This document shows positions 15,625 to 24,581 of a stretch of 34,316 nucleotides of DNA, piece after piece. This stretch comes from Ktedonobacteraceae bacterium (GTDB lineage: Bacteria; Chloroflexota; Ktedonobacteria; Ktedonobacterales; Ktedonobacteraceae): the NCBI GenBank assembly GCA_019243675.1, contig JAFATZ010000012.1:1-34316 (forward strand), given 5' to 3'. Every line of letters starts with the position of its first letter. Position 1 is the stretch's first letter. The notes beneath the pieces were generated by a model. That model was given only the letters and a program-made list of their open reading frames with translations, had not been told where the DNA came from and searched no databases. A program made the translations under genes and the position numbers.

Positions 15625-18012
15625 CTATTGGTTTTGACTACTCTTTACACGCTTAGCTATAGCAAGAGCCTTGTTGTATGCCTCCATAGCCTGCAGATAC
15701 TCGCCCAAACGCATGTACGCATCTCCAAGCACTCGGTAACCTGCGGCATACTTAGGCGATATTTTTAGGAGCGCACGTACGTTGCTTACAACTTCATCCA
15801 GCAATTCAGGAGCACTAGGTATGATAACACGATACTCTTGCATTGCTTCGTCATAATCACCAAGCAGTTGATGCTGATATCCTTTGACCAAACGTTGTCT
15901 ATATGTCAGATTGTTGTTAGCATCCACTGACAGTTTTTCTATTGTATGATTTCCTGCAGACAGCGTTTCTGCCTGCCGTGCGGTGGTTTTCGACTGTAAT
16001 CGTACAGCAGGGCGTTTCATCGTCGCTTCTAATTCTTCATCCCACTGCTCATCATATTGAGCAACACCGATTTTTGCATGCTCAGTAGTAGTTGTCTGAA
16101 CTGGACTTGGCTGATGCAAAGCACTGAGTGCAACGTCTGGTGGCATAGTATGGTACAGAGATGGAGGAACTGGCGACGCTTGAGATACATTAGAGGTGAG
16201 AGACTCTTGATGGAGCACAGGCACAGAAGAGAGTGGCTCAGCAGGCTCCTGGGATTGCGGCGAAAGGTCACCCAACTGAGCTAGGGCAGAAGAGAGAGTT
16301 GGCTCCTGGGATATCTCTGTGGCCTCTTTCTCAGACTGAAAAGCATTGTAGGCTGGCGTGCTTGGAACTGCCTGCTGATTTCGACTGATAGTACTAAGAG
16401 AGTTAGGTTCCATAGGCACAAAACCTTGAGAACGTAGGTCGCGCTCCAAAACTTCGAGCATGGTGACAAAATCTTGTTCTTGTCCTGCCTGAGGAGCCAT
16501 ACGAGACTCTTGCTGAGCCTCTGTTAGCTCTTTATTTTGCGGAATCGATGTAGACGTTTGCAGTGCATTGGGCGGCGAACTACGCTCTGGGATATGCGCA
16601 ATAGGAGAAAGATGTGGCTGTGCGGAAGCAGGCTCTTCAGAGAATTCGCTCTCCATAATAGCTGCACCTAGTGCTTTTAGCCACTCAGGTCCAAAGGAGA
16701 GAGGCTCATCATTTTCATCCGGAGTAACTGCTAGTTCATCTTGCCATAACCGATCGCTCATAGAAGGAGGTTCAACAGAAAATGGGGGTTGTTGAGCAGA
16801 TAGATGCTCTGAGGGCTGAGATTGCGTGTATCTTCCCGACGAACTTTGTTCATCCTGAGCGAGCATGCTTAGCCATGCAGGAAGAGGAGATGCATCTTGC
16901 TGTTCGGTCAAATGAAGTTGCTCTGTGGTACGATGCGCATCTTGTATGCCAGCATCCTTTGCTTGAGCAGCATTATCGTGTATTTGCTGCTGCTCTCGCA
17001 CATCTTGTTGCTGGCCTTGTAACGTGCCAAGCTGAACAAGAGATGTCTCCTGCGGTGCCACAAAATCTTCTTGTTGAGATTGAACGTCAGCATCTTTCCC
17101 ATTCCAGTCATCAAGCCCCTGCCAATTGGAAAGGATGTCAGAAGAGACAGTAGGGATGTCAATGGCATCGTTCTGTGGGAGCACAGGTTCATTTGGAGCA
17201 GCAAGAGCAGGCAAAGCAACGGCTTGACTCGGCCTCTCTTGAAGAAGCACAGGAGGTTTCTTTAATACCTTGACGAACGGATTATTTGGCTGGCTTGCTA
17301 TAGTGTCACCAAAGAGTTCCTGAGCCATTACCAACTCGGGGTCGAGCGTCTCTGCTCTCTTGATAAGTTGCTGTGACTTCTGCATATCTCTACCAGAAAT
17401 AACATGAGCAAGAATAAGCAAGGCTTTTAGACACGTGGGAACATCTGAGAGAATTTGAGCCGCCAACAGTTCTGTGCGCTCATAGAAACCTTCTCGCCAA
17501 CATGCCTCTAATAAACCCAAACGTGCATCGAGACGATCTGGACTGACAGCCAATACAGCTTCCCACTCCTGAATAGCCCGAGGAAGCAGATTACCCCGCA
17601 TATAGAGGCGAGCAAGACCTGCTCGTGAGAACATAAACCCTTGCTGTCCAGCTTTGGCACTCAGTTGATTGAACTTTTGGCGTATCTGACTATTGCCCCG
17701 GCTCAACTCGTACGCCTGCTGGTAACAATCAAGAGCAGTGTCATAGTCTGACATGTTTTCACTGATAAAAGCACGGTCGCAGTAGACGACCACATTCTCA
17801 GGATCATTGGTTAATACCCAATCAAAGGTTTGCCGTGCTTCATCTAGATGTCCCTGCTTAAGATAGGTTTCACCCAGAAGGCGCTGAACCTCCAAAGATT
17901 GGGGGAATTGAGCAAGAACATGCTGACACCGTTCTAGTGCATCATCGATGTGACCAGAAGTAATCGCCTCTTCTGTCTGCCGCAAGTAATCACGAAGCAT
18001 TGTCTGTGTCAT
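15625..18012 (-). CDS. Large TPR protein with long low-complexity middle
   Basis: The 795-residue protein has TPR repeats at both ends. The N-terminal array (about 1-240) includes SLEVQRLLGETYLKQGHLDE and NVVVYCDRAFISENMSDYDT. The C-terminal pair (about 715-790) includes LKISPKYAAGYRVLGDAYMR. Between them (about 245-690) is a Gln/Ser/Pro/Glu-rich, probably disordered region. There is no signal peptide or membrane helix, so it should be a cytoplasmic scaffold. It starts 26 nt after the M16 peptidase gene and is followed 55 nt later by the roadblock gene, suggesting joint function with the latter. The exact role is unknown. Confidence 0.85.
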   Translation of the reverse strand: MTQTMLRDYLRQTEEAITSGHIDDALERCQHVLAQFPQSLEVQRLLGETYLKQGHLDEARQTFDWVLTNDPENVVVYCDRAFISENMSDYDTALDCYQQAYELSRGNSQIRQKFNQLSAKAGQQGFMFSRAGLARLYMRGNLLPRAIQEWEAVLAVSPDRLDARLGLLEACWREGFYERTELLAAQILSDVPTCLKALLILAHVISGRDMQKSQQLIKRAETLDPELVMAQELFGDTIASQPNNPFVKVLKKPPVLLQERPSQAVALPALAAPNEPVLPQNDAIDIPTVSSDILSNWQGLDDWNGKDADVQSQQEDFVAPQETSLVQLGTLQGQQQDVREQQQIHDNAAQAKDAGIQDAHRTTEQLHLTEQQDASPLPAWLSMLAQDEQSSSGRYTQSQPSEHLSAQQPPFSVEPPSMSDRLWQDELAVTPDENDEPLSFGPEWLKALGAAIMESEFSEEPASAQPHLSPIAHIPERSSPPNALQTSTSIPQNKELTEAQQESRMAPQAGQEQDFVTMLEVLERDLRSQGFVPMEPNSLSTISRNQQAVPSTPAYNAFQSEKEATEISQEPTLSSALAQLGDLSPQSQEPAEPLSSVPVLHQESLTSNVSQASPVPPSLYHTMPPDVALSALHQPSPVQTTTTEHAKIGVAQYDEQWDEELEATMKRPAVRLQSKTTARQAETLSAGNHTIEKLSVDANNNLTYRQRLVKGYQHQLLGDYDEAMQEYRVIIPSAPELLDEVVSNVRALLKISPKYAAGYRVLGDAYMRLGEYLQAMEAYNKALAIAKRVKSSQNQ

Positions 18013-18038
18013 AAAGCCTGATCTCTCCTCTTCCCGCT

Positions 18039-19397
18039 TTACACGCTGGTCAGTAATTTGCCAAAGTATGTCGCTCTATCGATGTCATCCGGTCCAATGA
18101 TAGCTAAGCGCCGCCATTCAGGAGCAAAGCAGGACATGGCTACACGCTGAATATCCTGTGCAGTCACAGCATTAATGGTCGCTACTATCTCTTTCACATC
18201 GCGCACACACCCACGTAAACATTCTTGGCTACCCAGCCAGCAAGCCACTTGTTGTGTACCTTCTAATGAAAGAAGAATGCCACCGCGTACGTAAGCTTTA
18301 GTTCGTTCAAGTTCGTCGGGTGCTACAAGCACATGACAGAGCCGATTAAGCTCTGTGAGAATAGCTTGTGTAGCATCTTCTGCTCTAGCGGGATCTATAC
18401 CTGCACTGACCACGAGATTGCCAGTTTCATGATAACTATTGAAGTAGCTGCCAATATCATAAGCCAGACCTTGCTCTTCTCGAAGGGCCTGGAAAAGTCG
18501 TGAACTCATGCCATCGCCAAGCAGAGCATTCGTGAGCATGAAAGCGGCGTAGTCAGGTGAGCTGTACGCAACGCCTAATGTCGTGAGACAGAGGTTTGTC
18601 TGCTCTGTCTCTTTCTGTACCATCTTCACGTTTAGGGTGTCACGTGGGGGTAGAGACTCTTTCCACCGTGAGCGTTCACCCATGCGCCAATCGGCAAAGG
18701 CAGCGTTGGCTGCCTCGATAATCTGTTGCTGATCAATATTTCCAGCGACGCTAATAACCAATGAGTTAGGTAAGTAGTGCTGCTCCAAGTAGTCAAGCAG
18801 TTGTTGACGCTCTAGGCATTTCACTGTCTCCACTGTCCCTGCATCATCTCTACCCAAAGGTAGCCCAGGCCACATCACTTCATCAGCAAGCAGATTTACC
18901 CATTCTTGGGGATCATCACGTGTTGCATTGAGTTCTTCGATAATGACACTACGCTCTTTCTCAACCTCTGCCGAGTCAAAGAGCGGGCGTCGTAGCATAT
19001 CGGTGAGCACATCCATCACGATAGGCAGATACTCAGCGGGCACCCGAGCTATGTAACTGGTAAGCTCTTTGCCTGTACTTGCATTGAATGTTCCACCAAC
19101 ACCTTCAATTGCCTCAGAGATATGCCTGGCCGTGGGATAGTTGAAAGAGCCTTTGAAGAGCATGTGCTCAATAAAGTGTGATACACCCGCGACATGATCC
19201 TGCTCATAGCGCGAACCAACACCGAAAGAAAAAGTGATACTAGCAGAACACATACCAGACATAGGTGCAGTCAGCAAGCGTAACCCATTGGGCAAGACCG
19301 TTCGTTGGTAATTCATGCAATAATTTGGCACTCTACTTCTCTGGTTGACTCGTTCAGTAAGAGCACCATTTCTGCCTTTCAAGTTGAAAAGACTCAT
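18039..19397 (-). CDS. M16 family zinc metallopeptidase
   Basis: The 452-residue protein is a pitrilysin/mitochondrial-processing-peptidase-like protease. It carries the inverted zinc motif HxxEH at H74-H78 (HFIEHMLFKGS) and the downstream glutamate ligand near E154 (SVIIEELNATRDDPQEW). The C-terminal M16_C domain includes TNLCLTTLGVAYSSPDYAAF and LGDGMSSRLFQALREEQGLAY. Length fits the single-subunit-half bacterial type. ATG 19397 is taken as start, but ATG 19316 (MNYQRTVLPNGLRLL) is where many homologues begin. It is the first gene of the M16-TPR-roadblock-ndk operon and has a good promoter. No signal peptide is visible. Confidence 0.93.
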   Translation of the reverse strand: MSLFNLKGRNGALTERVNQRSRVPNYCMNYQRTVLPNGLRLLTAPMSGMCSASITFSFGVGSRYEQDHVAGVSHFIEHMLFKGSFNYPTARHISEAIEGVGGTFNASTGKELTSYIARVPAEYLPIVMDVLTDMLRRPLFDSAEVEKERSVIIEELNATRDDPQEWVNLLADEVMWPGLPLGRDDAGTVETVKCLERQQLLDYLEQHYLPNSLVISVAGNIDQQQIIEAANAAFADWRMGERSRWKESLPPRDTLNVKMVQKETEQTNLCLTTLGVAYSSPDYAAFMLTNALLGDGMSSRLFQALREEQGLAYDIGSYFNSYHETGNLVVSAGIDPARAEDATQAILTELNRLCHVLVAPDELERTKAYVRGGILLSLEGTQQVACWLGSQECLRGCVRDVKEIVATINAVTAQDIQRVAMSCFAPEWRRLAIIGPDDIDRATYFGKLLTSV

Positions 19398-19432
19398 TTT
19401 TAGCAAAAAGATTTTGCTTCGCCCTTCGCACT

Positions 19433-19461
19433 ATTATAGACGCTTTCCCCCTCCACCGCAA
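19433..19461 (-). promoter_or_regulatory. Sigma-70-type promoter of the M16 operon
   Basis: On the minus strand TTGCGG (19461-19456), a 17-nt spacer and a perfect TATAAT (19438-19433) lie about 36 nt before the ATG at 19397. Spacing is ideal and the -35 matches at three positions. Confidence 0.65.
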
Positions 19462-19518
19462 CAGAATAGAAGACGAAAGCACAAGGAATAGCCCTTTTGG
19501 GTAAAGCTATTGAGGTTG

Positions 19519-20379
19519 TTAGAACAGGCCGATGTCATTTGCTAGATCCCCTAGCCCACCAAGCAGCCCTTCTTCCCGATGGTGGTGTCTATGACCATAT
19601 CCCATGTCTCCCTCCACACGATTCTCAATGTTCTCCTCTAGGCCGTGTAACAACATTTCTCCGCCGATAACCGCTGCGGCACCACCTAGAGCACCCATCG
19701 CCATCTTCCCACCACTACCTTGTAGCATTCCACCTAATCCACCCATCACCCCCTGCTGACCCTGGACAGGCATATTCGCCGGGGTAGGTGCGACACCTAC
19801 CAGACTGTTGTGGCAGCCTGGGCAAGTAGACGTACCGAGTTGCGTTATGGCCATACAGATGGGGCAACGTAGTACCATTGGCTGCTGCTGATAACTCGCT
19901 TGTCCATATTGTTGAGCATATTGACCATATCCAGGCTGAGCCATAGGTGTTGCTGAAATGGCACTTCCACAAGCAGCACAGAAGTGTACGCCAGGGGCAT
20001 TCTGTCTCCCACAATTCGTACAAAATGCGGGAGAGGGCATAGCACCGGGCACAGAATTTTGTTGAGCTATCCCACTGCGCAAGTTCTGTCCACAGCTTAT
20101 ACAAAAGGCATTCTCTATTGGCACCTGTGCATGACAAGCGGGACAGGTCTGAGTCGTAGGGTGCATAGGCGTTGCCGAGATGGCTTGAGCAGTTAAGGTC
20201 GAGCCACAGTGTCCACAGAATGCTGCTCCGGGTCTCACTTCTCCACCACAACGAGGGCAGTTGGCTGATGTTATCTGATTGCTCTCAGACGCTGCGTTAG
20301 CAGGGTACACAGCAGTGCCACATTGTGGACAGAACTTTTTCCCAGTAACATTATATCCACAGGATAGACAGGTTGTCAT
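19519..20379 (-). CDS. Multiple zinc-ribbon protein
   Basis: The 286-residue protein has five CxxC...CxxC zinc ribbons in its first 190 residues. They are CLSCG/CPQCG, CPRCG/CGHCG, CPACH/CISCG, CTNCG/CAACG and CPICM/CPGCH. A Tyr/Gln/Pro-rich linker lies between the fourth and fifth. The C-terminal part is Gly/Met-rich (GGLGGMLQGSGGKMAMGALG), possibly membrane-inserting or aggregation-prone. It then has a His cluster (GHRHHHREE) and a short Gly-rich end. Such proteins are common and poorly understood; they likely act in protein-protein contacts. It is divergent from the beta-galactosidase gene. Confidence 0.8.
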   Translation of the reverse strand: MTTCLSCGYNVTGKKFCPQCGTAVYPANAASESNQITSANCPRCGGEVRPGAAFCGHCGSTLTAQAISATPMHPTTQTCPACHAQVPIENAFCISCGQNLRSGIAQQNSVPGAMPSPAFCTNCGRQNAPGVHFCAACGSAISATPMAQPGYGQYAQQYGQASYQQQPMVLRCPICMAITQLGTSTCPGCHNSLVGVAPTPANMPVQGQQGVMGGLGGMLQGSGGKMAMGALGGAAAVIGGEMLLHGLEENIENRVEGDMGYGHRHHHREEGLLGGLGDLANDIGLF

Positions 20380-20405
20380 TGATTATAATTTCCCTTCTCT
20401 TCTTG

Positions 20406-20434
20406 TTGACATCACAGGCCCGATGCGATAGACT
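20406..20434 (+). promoter_or_regulatory. Sigma-70-type promoter of the GH42 gene
   Basis: A perfect TTGACA at 20406-20411 is followed after exactly 17 nt by TAGACT (20429-20434, four of six matches). The start would lie near 20441, giving a 5' leader of about 67 nt to the ATG at 20508. Confidence 0.55.
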
Positions 20435-20507
20435 TGAATAAGCTTTTCTCTATCCATTATAGATTCATCCACAGCGAAATGCAAACGTTACCAGTACGCT
20501 GAGAACT

Positions 20508-22553
20508 ATGCAACAACCTTCATTTCATGCCCTGCTCTACGGAGGAGACTATAATCCAGACCAATGGACAGAGGACGTGTGGCTGGCGGATATGCGCTTG
20601 ATGAAGCTTGCACACGTTACTATGGTCTCGATCAATATCTTCTCCTGGGCTTTGCTAGAACCACAACCGGGCATCTACCACTTCGCGCAATTAGACCGCA
20701 TCATGAACATGCTAGCACAACACGATATTGCAGCCGACCTGGCCACAGCAACAGCATCTCCACCGACATGGATGAGTCGCCTCTACCCTACTATGTTGCC
20801 AGTCACACGAGACGGCACGCGTATGACTCACGGCTCACGCCAACACTACTGTCCCAATGGTAGAGACTATCGTCGCAAGGCAACAGCCCTGGTGCAAAGA
20901 CTTGCACAACGCTACGCTGGACATCCTGCGCTCAGCATGTGGCACATCAACAACGAATACGGCTGCCACGTATCACAGTGCTATTGCGATACGTGTGCTG
21001 TCGCCTTCCGGGTCTGGTTACAGCAGCGCTACCAGACTCTTGATACATTGAACTATGCCTGGTGGACAAACTTCTGGAGCCAGCGCTACTATGATTGGCA
21101 GGATATCCTTCCACCACGACTCTCACCCGCTCAAAATAATCCGGGCCAGGTTCTCGACTACTGGCGCTTCATGTCGGATTCACTGCTAGCCTGTTATCGT
21201 CTTGAAGCAGATATCCTGCGTAGCGTTACTCCCCATGTGCCACTCACGACAAACCTGATGGTGGCTTTTAAACCTGTGGATGGCTTCTCATGGGCTTCTC
21301 ACATGGACATCATCTCCTTTGATATGTACCCTGCTAACACTACCCCAGCATGGGAGACGGCGCTATCACACGATCTTATGCGCTCACTCAAGGGTGGTCG
21401 GCCTCACTTAGTGATGGAGCAGAGTCCAAGCCAGGTAAACTGGATGGCTCAAAATCCACAGAAACGCCCGGGACATATGCGGCTACAGAGTATGCAAGCT
21501 CTTGCCCACGGTGCGGATGGAGTGATGTTCTTCCAGTGGCGTCAGTCAAAAGCGGGAGCGGAGATGTTCCACAGCGCCGTTGTTGCACATGACAGCAGCG
21601 AACACGGGCGTATTTTCCGCCAGGTAGCACAGTTGGGAGGAGAACTACACCACCTCTCGCCGCATATTCTTGGCTCACGTATCAATGCCCAGGCCGCTAT
21701 CCTCATGGACTGGCACAACTGGTGGGCCGTCGAATACCTGCCTGGGCCAAGCGACCGCTTACGCTACTGGGAGCAGATCAAGGCTCACTACCATGCCCTA
21801 CACAGTTTGCAGGTAGCAGTGGATATTATCCAACCCGCCAGCGATTTAAGCCAGTACCGCCTGATTATCGCTCCACTGCTCTACATGCTGCGACCGCAAG
21901 TAGCAAACAATCTACAACATTTCGTCGCACAGGGCGGAACCCTCCTCGTGACTTTCTTTAGTGGCATTGTCGATCAAAACAACCACGTGGTGCTAGGCGG
22001 TTACCCGGCAGAACTGCGCACATTACTAGGCATTCACGTCGAAGAGTTTGATCCCTTTACGCCGGAGATGAGCAACGAACTAGCAATACAAGAGGAACCT
22101 CTGCAAGGAACCTACCCCTGTACATTGTGGGGAGAACTCATTCACCTAGAAGGCGCTCAGGCTCTAGGGGTTTTCACCAGCGACTACTACGCCAACCAGC
22201 CAGCATTGACAATGCATTCATTCGGGCAAGGCCGCGCCTACTATCTTGCAACGCAGCCTAGTGACGAATTGCTCGTTCGATTAGCACGCCTCCTTTGCCA
22301 GCAAGCTAACGTAGCACCCGTGCTGCAGTCGCCCGAAGGAGTAGAAGTCACAAAACGTGTACGGGCAGATGGTCGTGCTGTCTATTTTTTGCTTAACCAT
22401 ACCGAACAAGCGCAACAAGTCACTCTGCCTATGGGATGCTTCACGTCTCTGCTCGATGAAAAGCGTGTTGAGGGGTCGGTAGAAATAGCGGCGGTAGGTG
22501 TGATCGTGCTCCTAAGTGAAACTGCGGAAGGTGGGTTTGAACAATACCTCTAA
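20508..22553 (+). CDS. Beta-galactosidase, glycoside hydrolase family 42
   Basis: The 681-residue enzyme hydrolyses terminal beta-galactosides. The GH42 TIM barrel begins with YGGDYNPDQWTEDVWLADM. The acid/base is E150 in WHINNEYGCH, and the nucleophile is E304 in LVMEQSPSQVNW. A Cys-containing loop (CHVSQCYCDTCAVAF) matches the metal-binding cysteine cluster of many GH42 enzymes. The trimerisation domain (about 400-600) and a short C-terminal beta domain follow. There is no signal peptide, so it is intracellular and acts on imported oligosaccharides. It has its own promoter and no adjacent sugar transporter. Confidence 0.95.
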   Translation: MQQPSFHALLYGGDYNPDQWTEDVWLADMRLMKLAHVTMVSINIFSWALLEPQPGIYHFAQLDRIMNMLAQHDIAADLATATASPPTWMSRLYPTMLPVTRDGTRMTHGSRQHYCPNGRDYRRKATALVQRLAQRYAGHPALSMWHINNEYGCHVSQCYCDTCAVAFRVWLQQRYQTLDTLNYAWWTNFWSQRYYDWQDILPPRLSPAQNNPGQVLDYWRFMSDSLLACYRLEADILRSVTPHVPLTTNLMVAFKPVDGFSWASHMDIISFDMYPANTTPAWETALSHDLMRSLKGGRPHLVMEQSPSQVNWMAQNPQKRPGHMRLQSMQALAHGADGVMFFQWRQSKAGAEMFHSAVVAHDSSEHGRIFRQVAQLGGELHHLSPHILGSRINAQAAILMDWHNWWAVEYLPGPSDRLRYWEQIKAHYHALHSLQVAVDIIQPASDLSQYRLIIAPLLYMLRPQVANNLQHFVAQGGTLLVTFFSGIVDQNNHVVLGGYPAELRTLLGIHVEEFDPFTPEMSNELAIQEEPLQGTYPCTLWGELIHLEGAQALGVFTSDYYANQPALTMHSFGQGRAYYLATQPSDELLVRLARLLCQQANVAPVLQSPEGVEVTKRVRADGRAVYFLLNHTEQAQQVTLPMGCFTSLLDEKRVEGSVEIAAVGVIVLLSETAEGGFEQYL

Positions 22554-22555
22554 GG

Positions 22556-23137
22556 TTATCTGAGTCTAGCTTCGACCAAGGCACGCTCAAGCAGATCACT
22601 CACCCCTAATGCAGTAGCCCATCGGTCAAGATAGGCGAGGTCAAGAGCCGTCCCCTGCGTTTTCAACACACCAATCAGATCATTCCATTGCCGATTTGAG
22701 ACCTCACCTCCTATACGATACCATTCCAATTTATTGACAATTGTGTTCTCAGGCGATGCAAGCACAAACTCGCGGCCTCCTTTGACCAAGGGTTGCTGTC
22801 TCAAACTACGCAAGGAATCCTGATCGAAGGCACGGGACTTGAGGATAAAGATATCAACTTTCAAGAACGTCACATTGGAGATGAGGTTAAATGAGCCTCT
22901 GCGCCGAATAGCATCGCGTATTGAATCCTCAACCACATAATAATCGTCTTCGAGCAACTTGACGAAGGGACGTACTTGGGAAGGCTGCATATCTGCAACA
23001 ATATCGACATCCTGAGTAGGTCGAGTTTCTCCATAAAACGAACTTACTACAGAACCTCCAATGTAATAAGGAACGTTCAGTCGCTCCAGCACTTCGACAA
23101 TTGGCGTAAGCGTGTGCAAGAGTTGCGTAATATTCAT
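22556..23137 (-). CDS. Nucleotidyltransferase-fold protein, intact active site
   Basis: The 193-residue protein has the minimal nucleotidyltransferase fold (AbiEii/DUF6036-like). The GS motif is GGSVVSSFYG (G28-S29), the catalytic pair is D43 and D45 in TQDVDIVADM, and the third aspartate is D95 in LKVDIFIL, so all three metal ligands are present. The remainder is helical. It begins 5 nt after the stop of a related upstream gene, so translational coupling is likely. Family members transfer nucleotides to proteins, RNA or small molecules, and several are toxins or resistance enzymes. The substrate here is unknown. It converges with the GH42 gene. Confidence 0.85.
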   Translation of the reverse strand: MNITQLLHTLTPIVEVLERLNVPYYIGGSVVSSFYGETRPTQDVDIVADMQPSQVRPFVKLLEDDYYVVEDSIRDAIRRRGSFNLISNVTFLKVDIFILKSRAFDQDSLRSLRQQPLVKGGREFVLASPENTIVNKLEWYRIGGEVSNRQWNDLIGVLKTQGTALDLAYLDRWATALGVSDLLERALVEARLR

Positions 23138-23142
23138 GGCAG

Positions 23143-23991
23143 CTACTCGTCTCTGAGGCCAGAATCGACCAGTGCTCGCTTCAATAGGTCAGCTATGTCA
23201 AGGACAACCGCTTGCTGCTCTAGAAAGGCTACATCTAGGTCGGTGCTCTGCACTTTCAGGACGCCAAGCAGATCATACCAGAGATCATCTGCACGTTGGT
23301 GGCTTCTCTTGAAGGCTTCAAGCAAAGATAAGATAACCAGTTCAGGAGACAAGACGGAAATTGGCTGGCTCCCTTCAACCAAAGTTATCTGGCGCGTTCG
23401 ATGAAATACCTGCTGGCTTCCTACTCGCTGCTCAGCAAGCGTTACGACCACCTTGAGCAAAGATGCTAGATGAACAAGAGTGAAGGGAAGTTTTTGTCGG
23501 ATAGCTGTGTCTACCTCTTCTCCCTGAAACAAATACACTCCTCGTAAGCGATTGAGCAGAGAGGGAATATGCACCGCTTGTAGATCAGCGACTACATCAA
23601 CCTGGAGTGTTGCCCGTTGCATGCCATAGAGCGAACTGGCAAGCGACCCCGCTAGAGCATAGGGAACATGCAGGGCTTCTAACGCCCCGATGAGGGGAAT
23701 AATAGCCGCATGGAACTCAGGAATGCCCTCCGATTGTATCCCGCGTGTACGTAAGACCATACGCAACTTATCAGCCAGATGCTTGCCATATTGACGCTCG
23801 ATGAAAAGAAAAAGAACCTCTTCATCATTGGCCTCTGGGTGAAGACGCTGAACGTCTTGTCTGCCCGCCTCGATCATCAAAGTCGCCCACGACTGGATAA
23901 ACTCGAAACGCTTGCTCACCGATGCTTTGCGAATCATATCAACGAGCACTCGTTCAGCATCAAGACTAGTATCAACCGATTGTGTCCTCAC
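23143..23991 (-). CDS. Fusion of a small helical domain with a pseudo-nucleotidyltransferase
   Basis: The 282-residue protein has an N-terminal helical domain (about 8-85, AERVLVDMIRKASVSKRFEF onward) that resembles small proteins found beside nucleotidyltransferase genes in cyanobacteria and Chloroflexota. The second half (about 95-280) is a clear paralogue of the next gene, with GSLASSLYG and matching spacing. The first catalytic Asp is replaced by Gln (Q130, TLQVDVVADL). The third Asp is replaced by Val (V182, LLKVVVTL). Only D132 remains, so catalysis is unlikely. It probably partners or regulates the downstream active copy. The pair reads as one two-gene unit. Confidence 0.8.
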   Translation of the reverse strand: MRTQSVDTSLDAERVLVDMIRKASVSKRFEFIQSWATLMIEAGRQDVQRLHPEANDEEVLFLFIERQYGKHLADKLRMVLRTRGIQSEGIPEFHAAIIPLIGALEALHVPYALAGSLASSLYGMQRATLQVDVVADLQAVHIPSLLNRLRGVYLFQGEEVDTAIRQKLPFTLVHLASLLKVVVTLAEQRVGSQQVFHRTRQITLVEGSQPISVLSPELVILSLLEAFKRSHQRADDLWYDLLGVLKVQSTDLDVAFLEQQAVVLDIADLLKRALVDSGLRDE

Positions 23992-24050
23992 GATCTTGCT
24001 CCAAGCGTTGTTAGAACAAGTATACTAGAAGAAACTTTCGTTGTCAAGAG

Positions 24051-24530
24051 TTATCTCTGCCGTTCTATCGTGGAAAGCCGCTGATCCTGCTCTGTTGAGC
24101 TACGTTGGGCGCATAAAATTGCCTGCGGCTGCTGAAGTAGGGCGTCCTCTACACGCTGGCGATGCTTGGGCAGCGTATTTTCCGGCAGAGAATCAGGCGC
24201 GAAGTAACGGCATGCACGCGACTCTTCCGTACTGATGAGTATGCCCCCCGTAACACGGCAACGAAACGTCAGCACCACTTCCTGTTTCTGAGGCTTGGAG
24301 TAGACGCCCACTAGTTGTTCTACCTGGACCTCTAGCCCTGTCTCCTCGCGCACCTCACGGCGCAGGGCTTCGTCTACCGCCTCTCCCACTTCCATGCCGC
24401 CACCAGGCAGATTCCACCAATCAATATCACGCCGATGCGCCAACAGCACTAGCCCATTTTCAAAGATCAGGGCATAGACGCCAATACGAAAGTGATGCGA
24501 ACTTCTCGTTCTGTCCAAAAGTTCTGCCAT
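24051..24530 (-). CDS. NUDIX hydrolase
   Basis: The 159-residue protein has the complete Nudix box G44-x5-E50-x7-REVREETGL (residues 44-66, GGMEVGEAVDEALRREVREE), which binds Mg2+ and cleaves nucleoside diphosphates linked to another group. The fold begins with RIGVYALIFENGLVLLAHRR and DWWNLPGGG, typical of MutT-like or ADP-ribose-type enzymes. Substrate specificity cannot be assigned. It lies downstream of the amidohydrolase gene on the minus strand, 51 nt apart, so they may be co-transcribed. Confidence 0.9.
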   Translation of the reverse strand: MAELLDRTRSSHHFRIGVYALIFENGLVLLAHRRDIDWWNLPGGGMEVGEAVDEALRREVREETGLEVQVEQLVGVYSKPQKQEVVLTFRCRVTGGILISTEESRACRYFAPDSLPENTLPKHRQRVEDALLQQPQAILCAQRSSTEQDQRLSTIERQR

Positions 24531-24581
24531 ATTCTGCCTGCCAATCTATCTTTTGTAGCATATATATAAAATTCCTCTGCA

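Noticed and set aside
19480-19510. Terminator hairpin after the zinc-ribbon gene
   Set aside because: Only a short interrupted stem (AATAGC/GCTATT) is present, with no clear T-tract.
22556-23991. Type IV AbiE toxin-antitoxin system
   Set aside because: The fold is AbiEii-like, but no AbiEi-type winged-helix antitoxin gene is adjacent, so the name AbiE is not justified.
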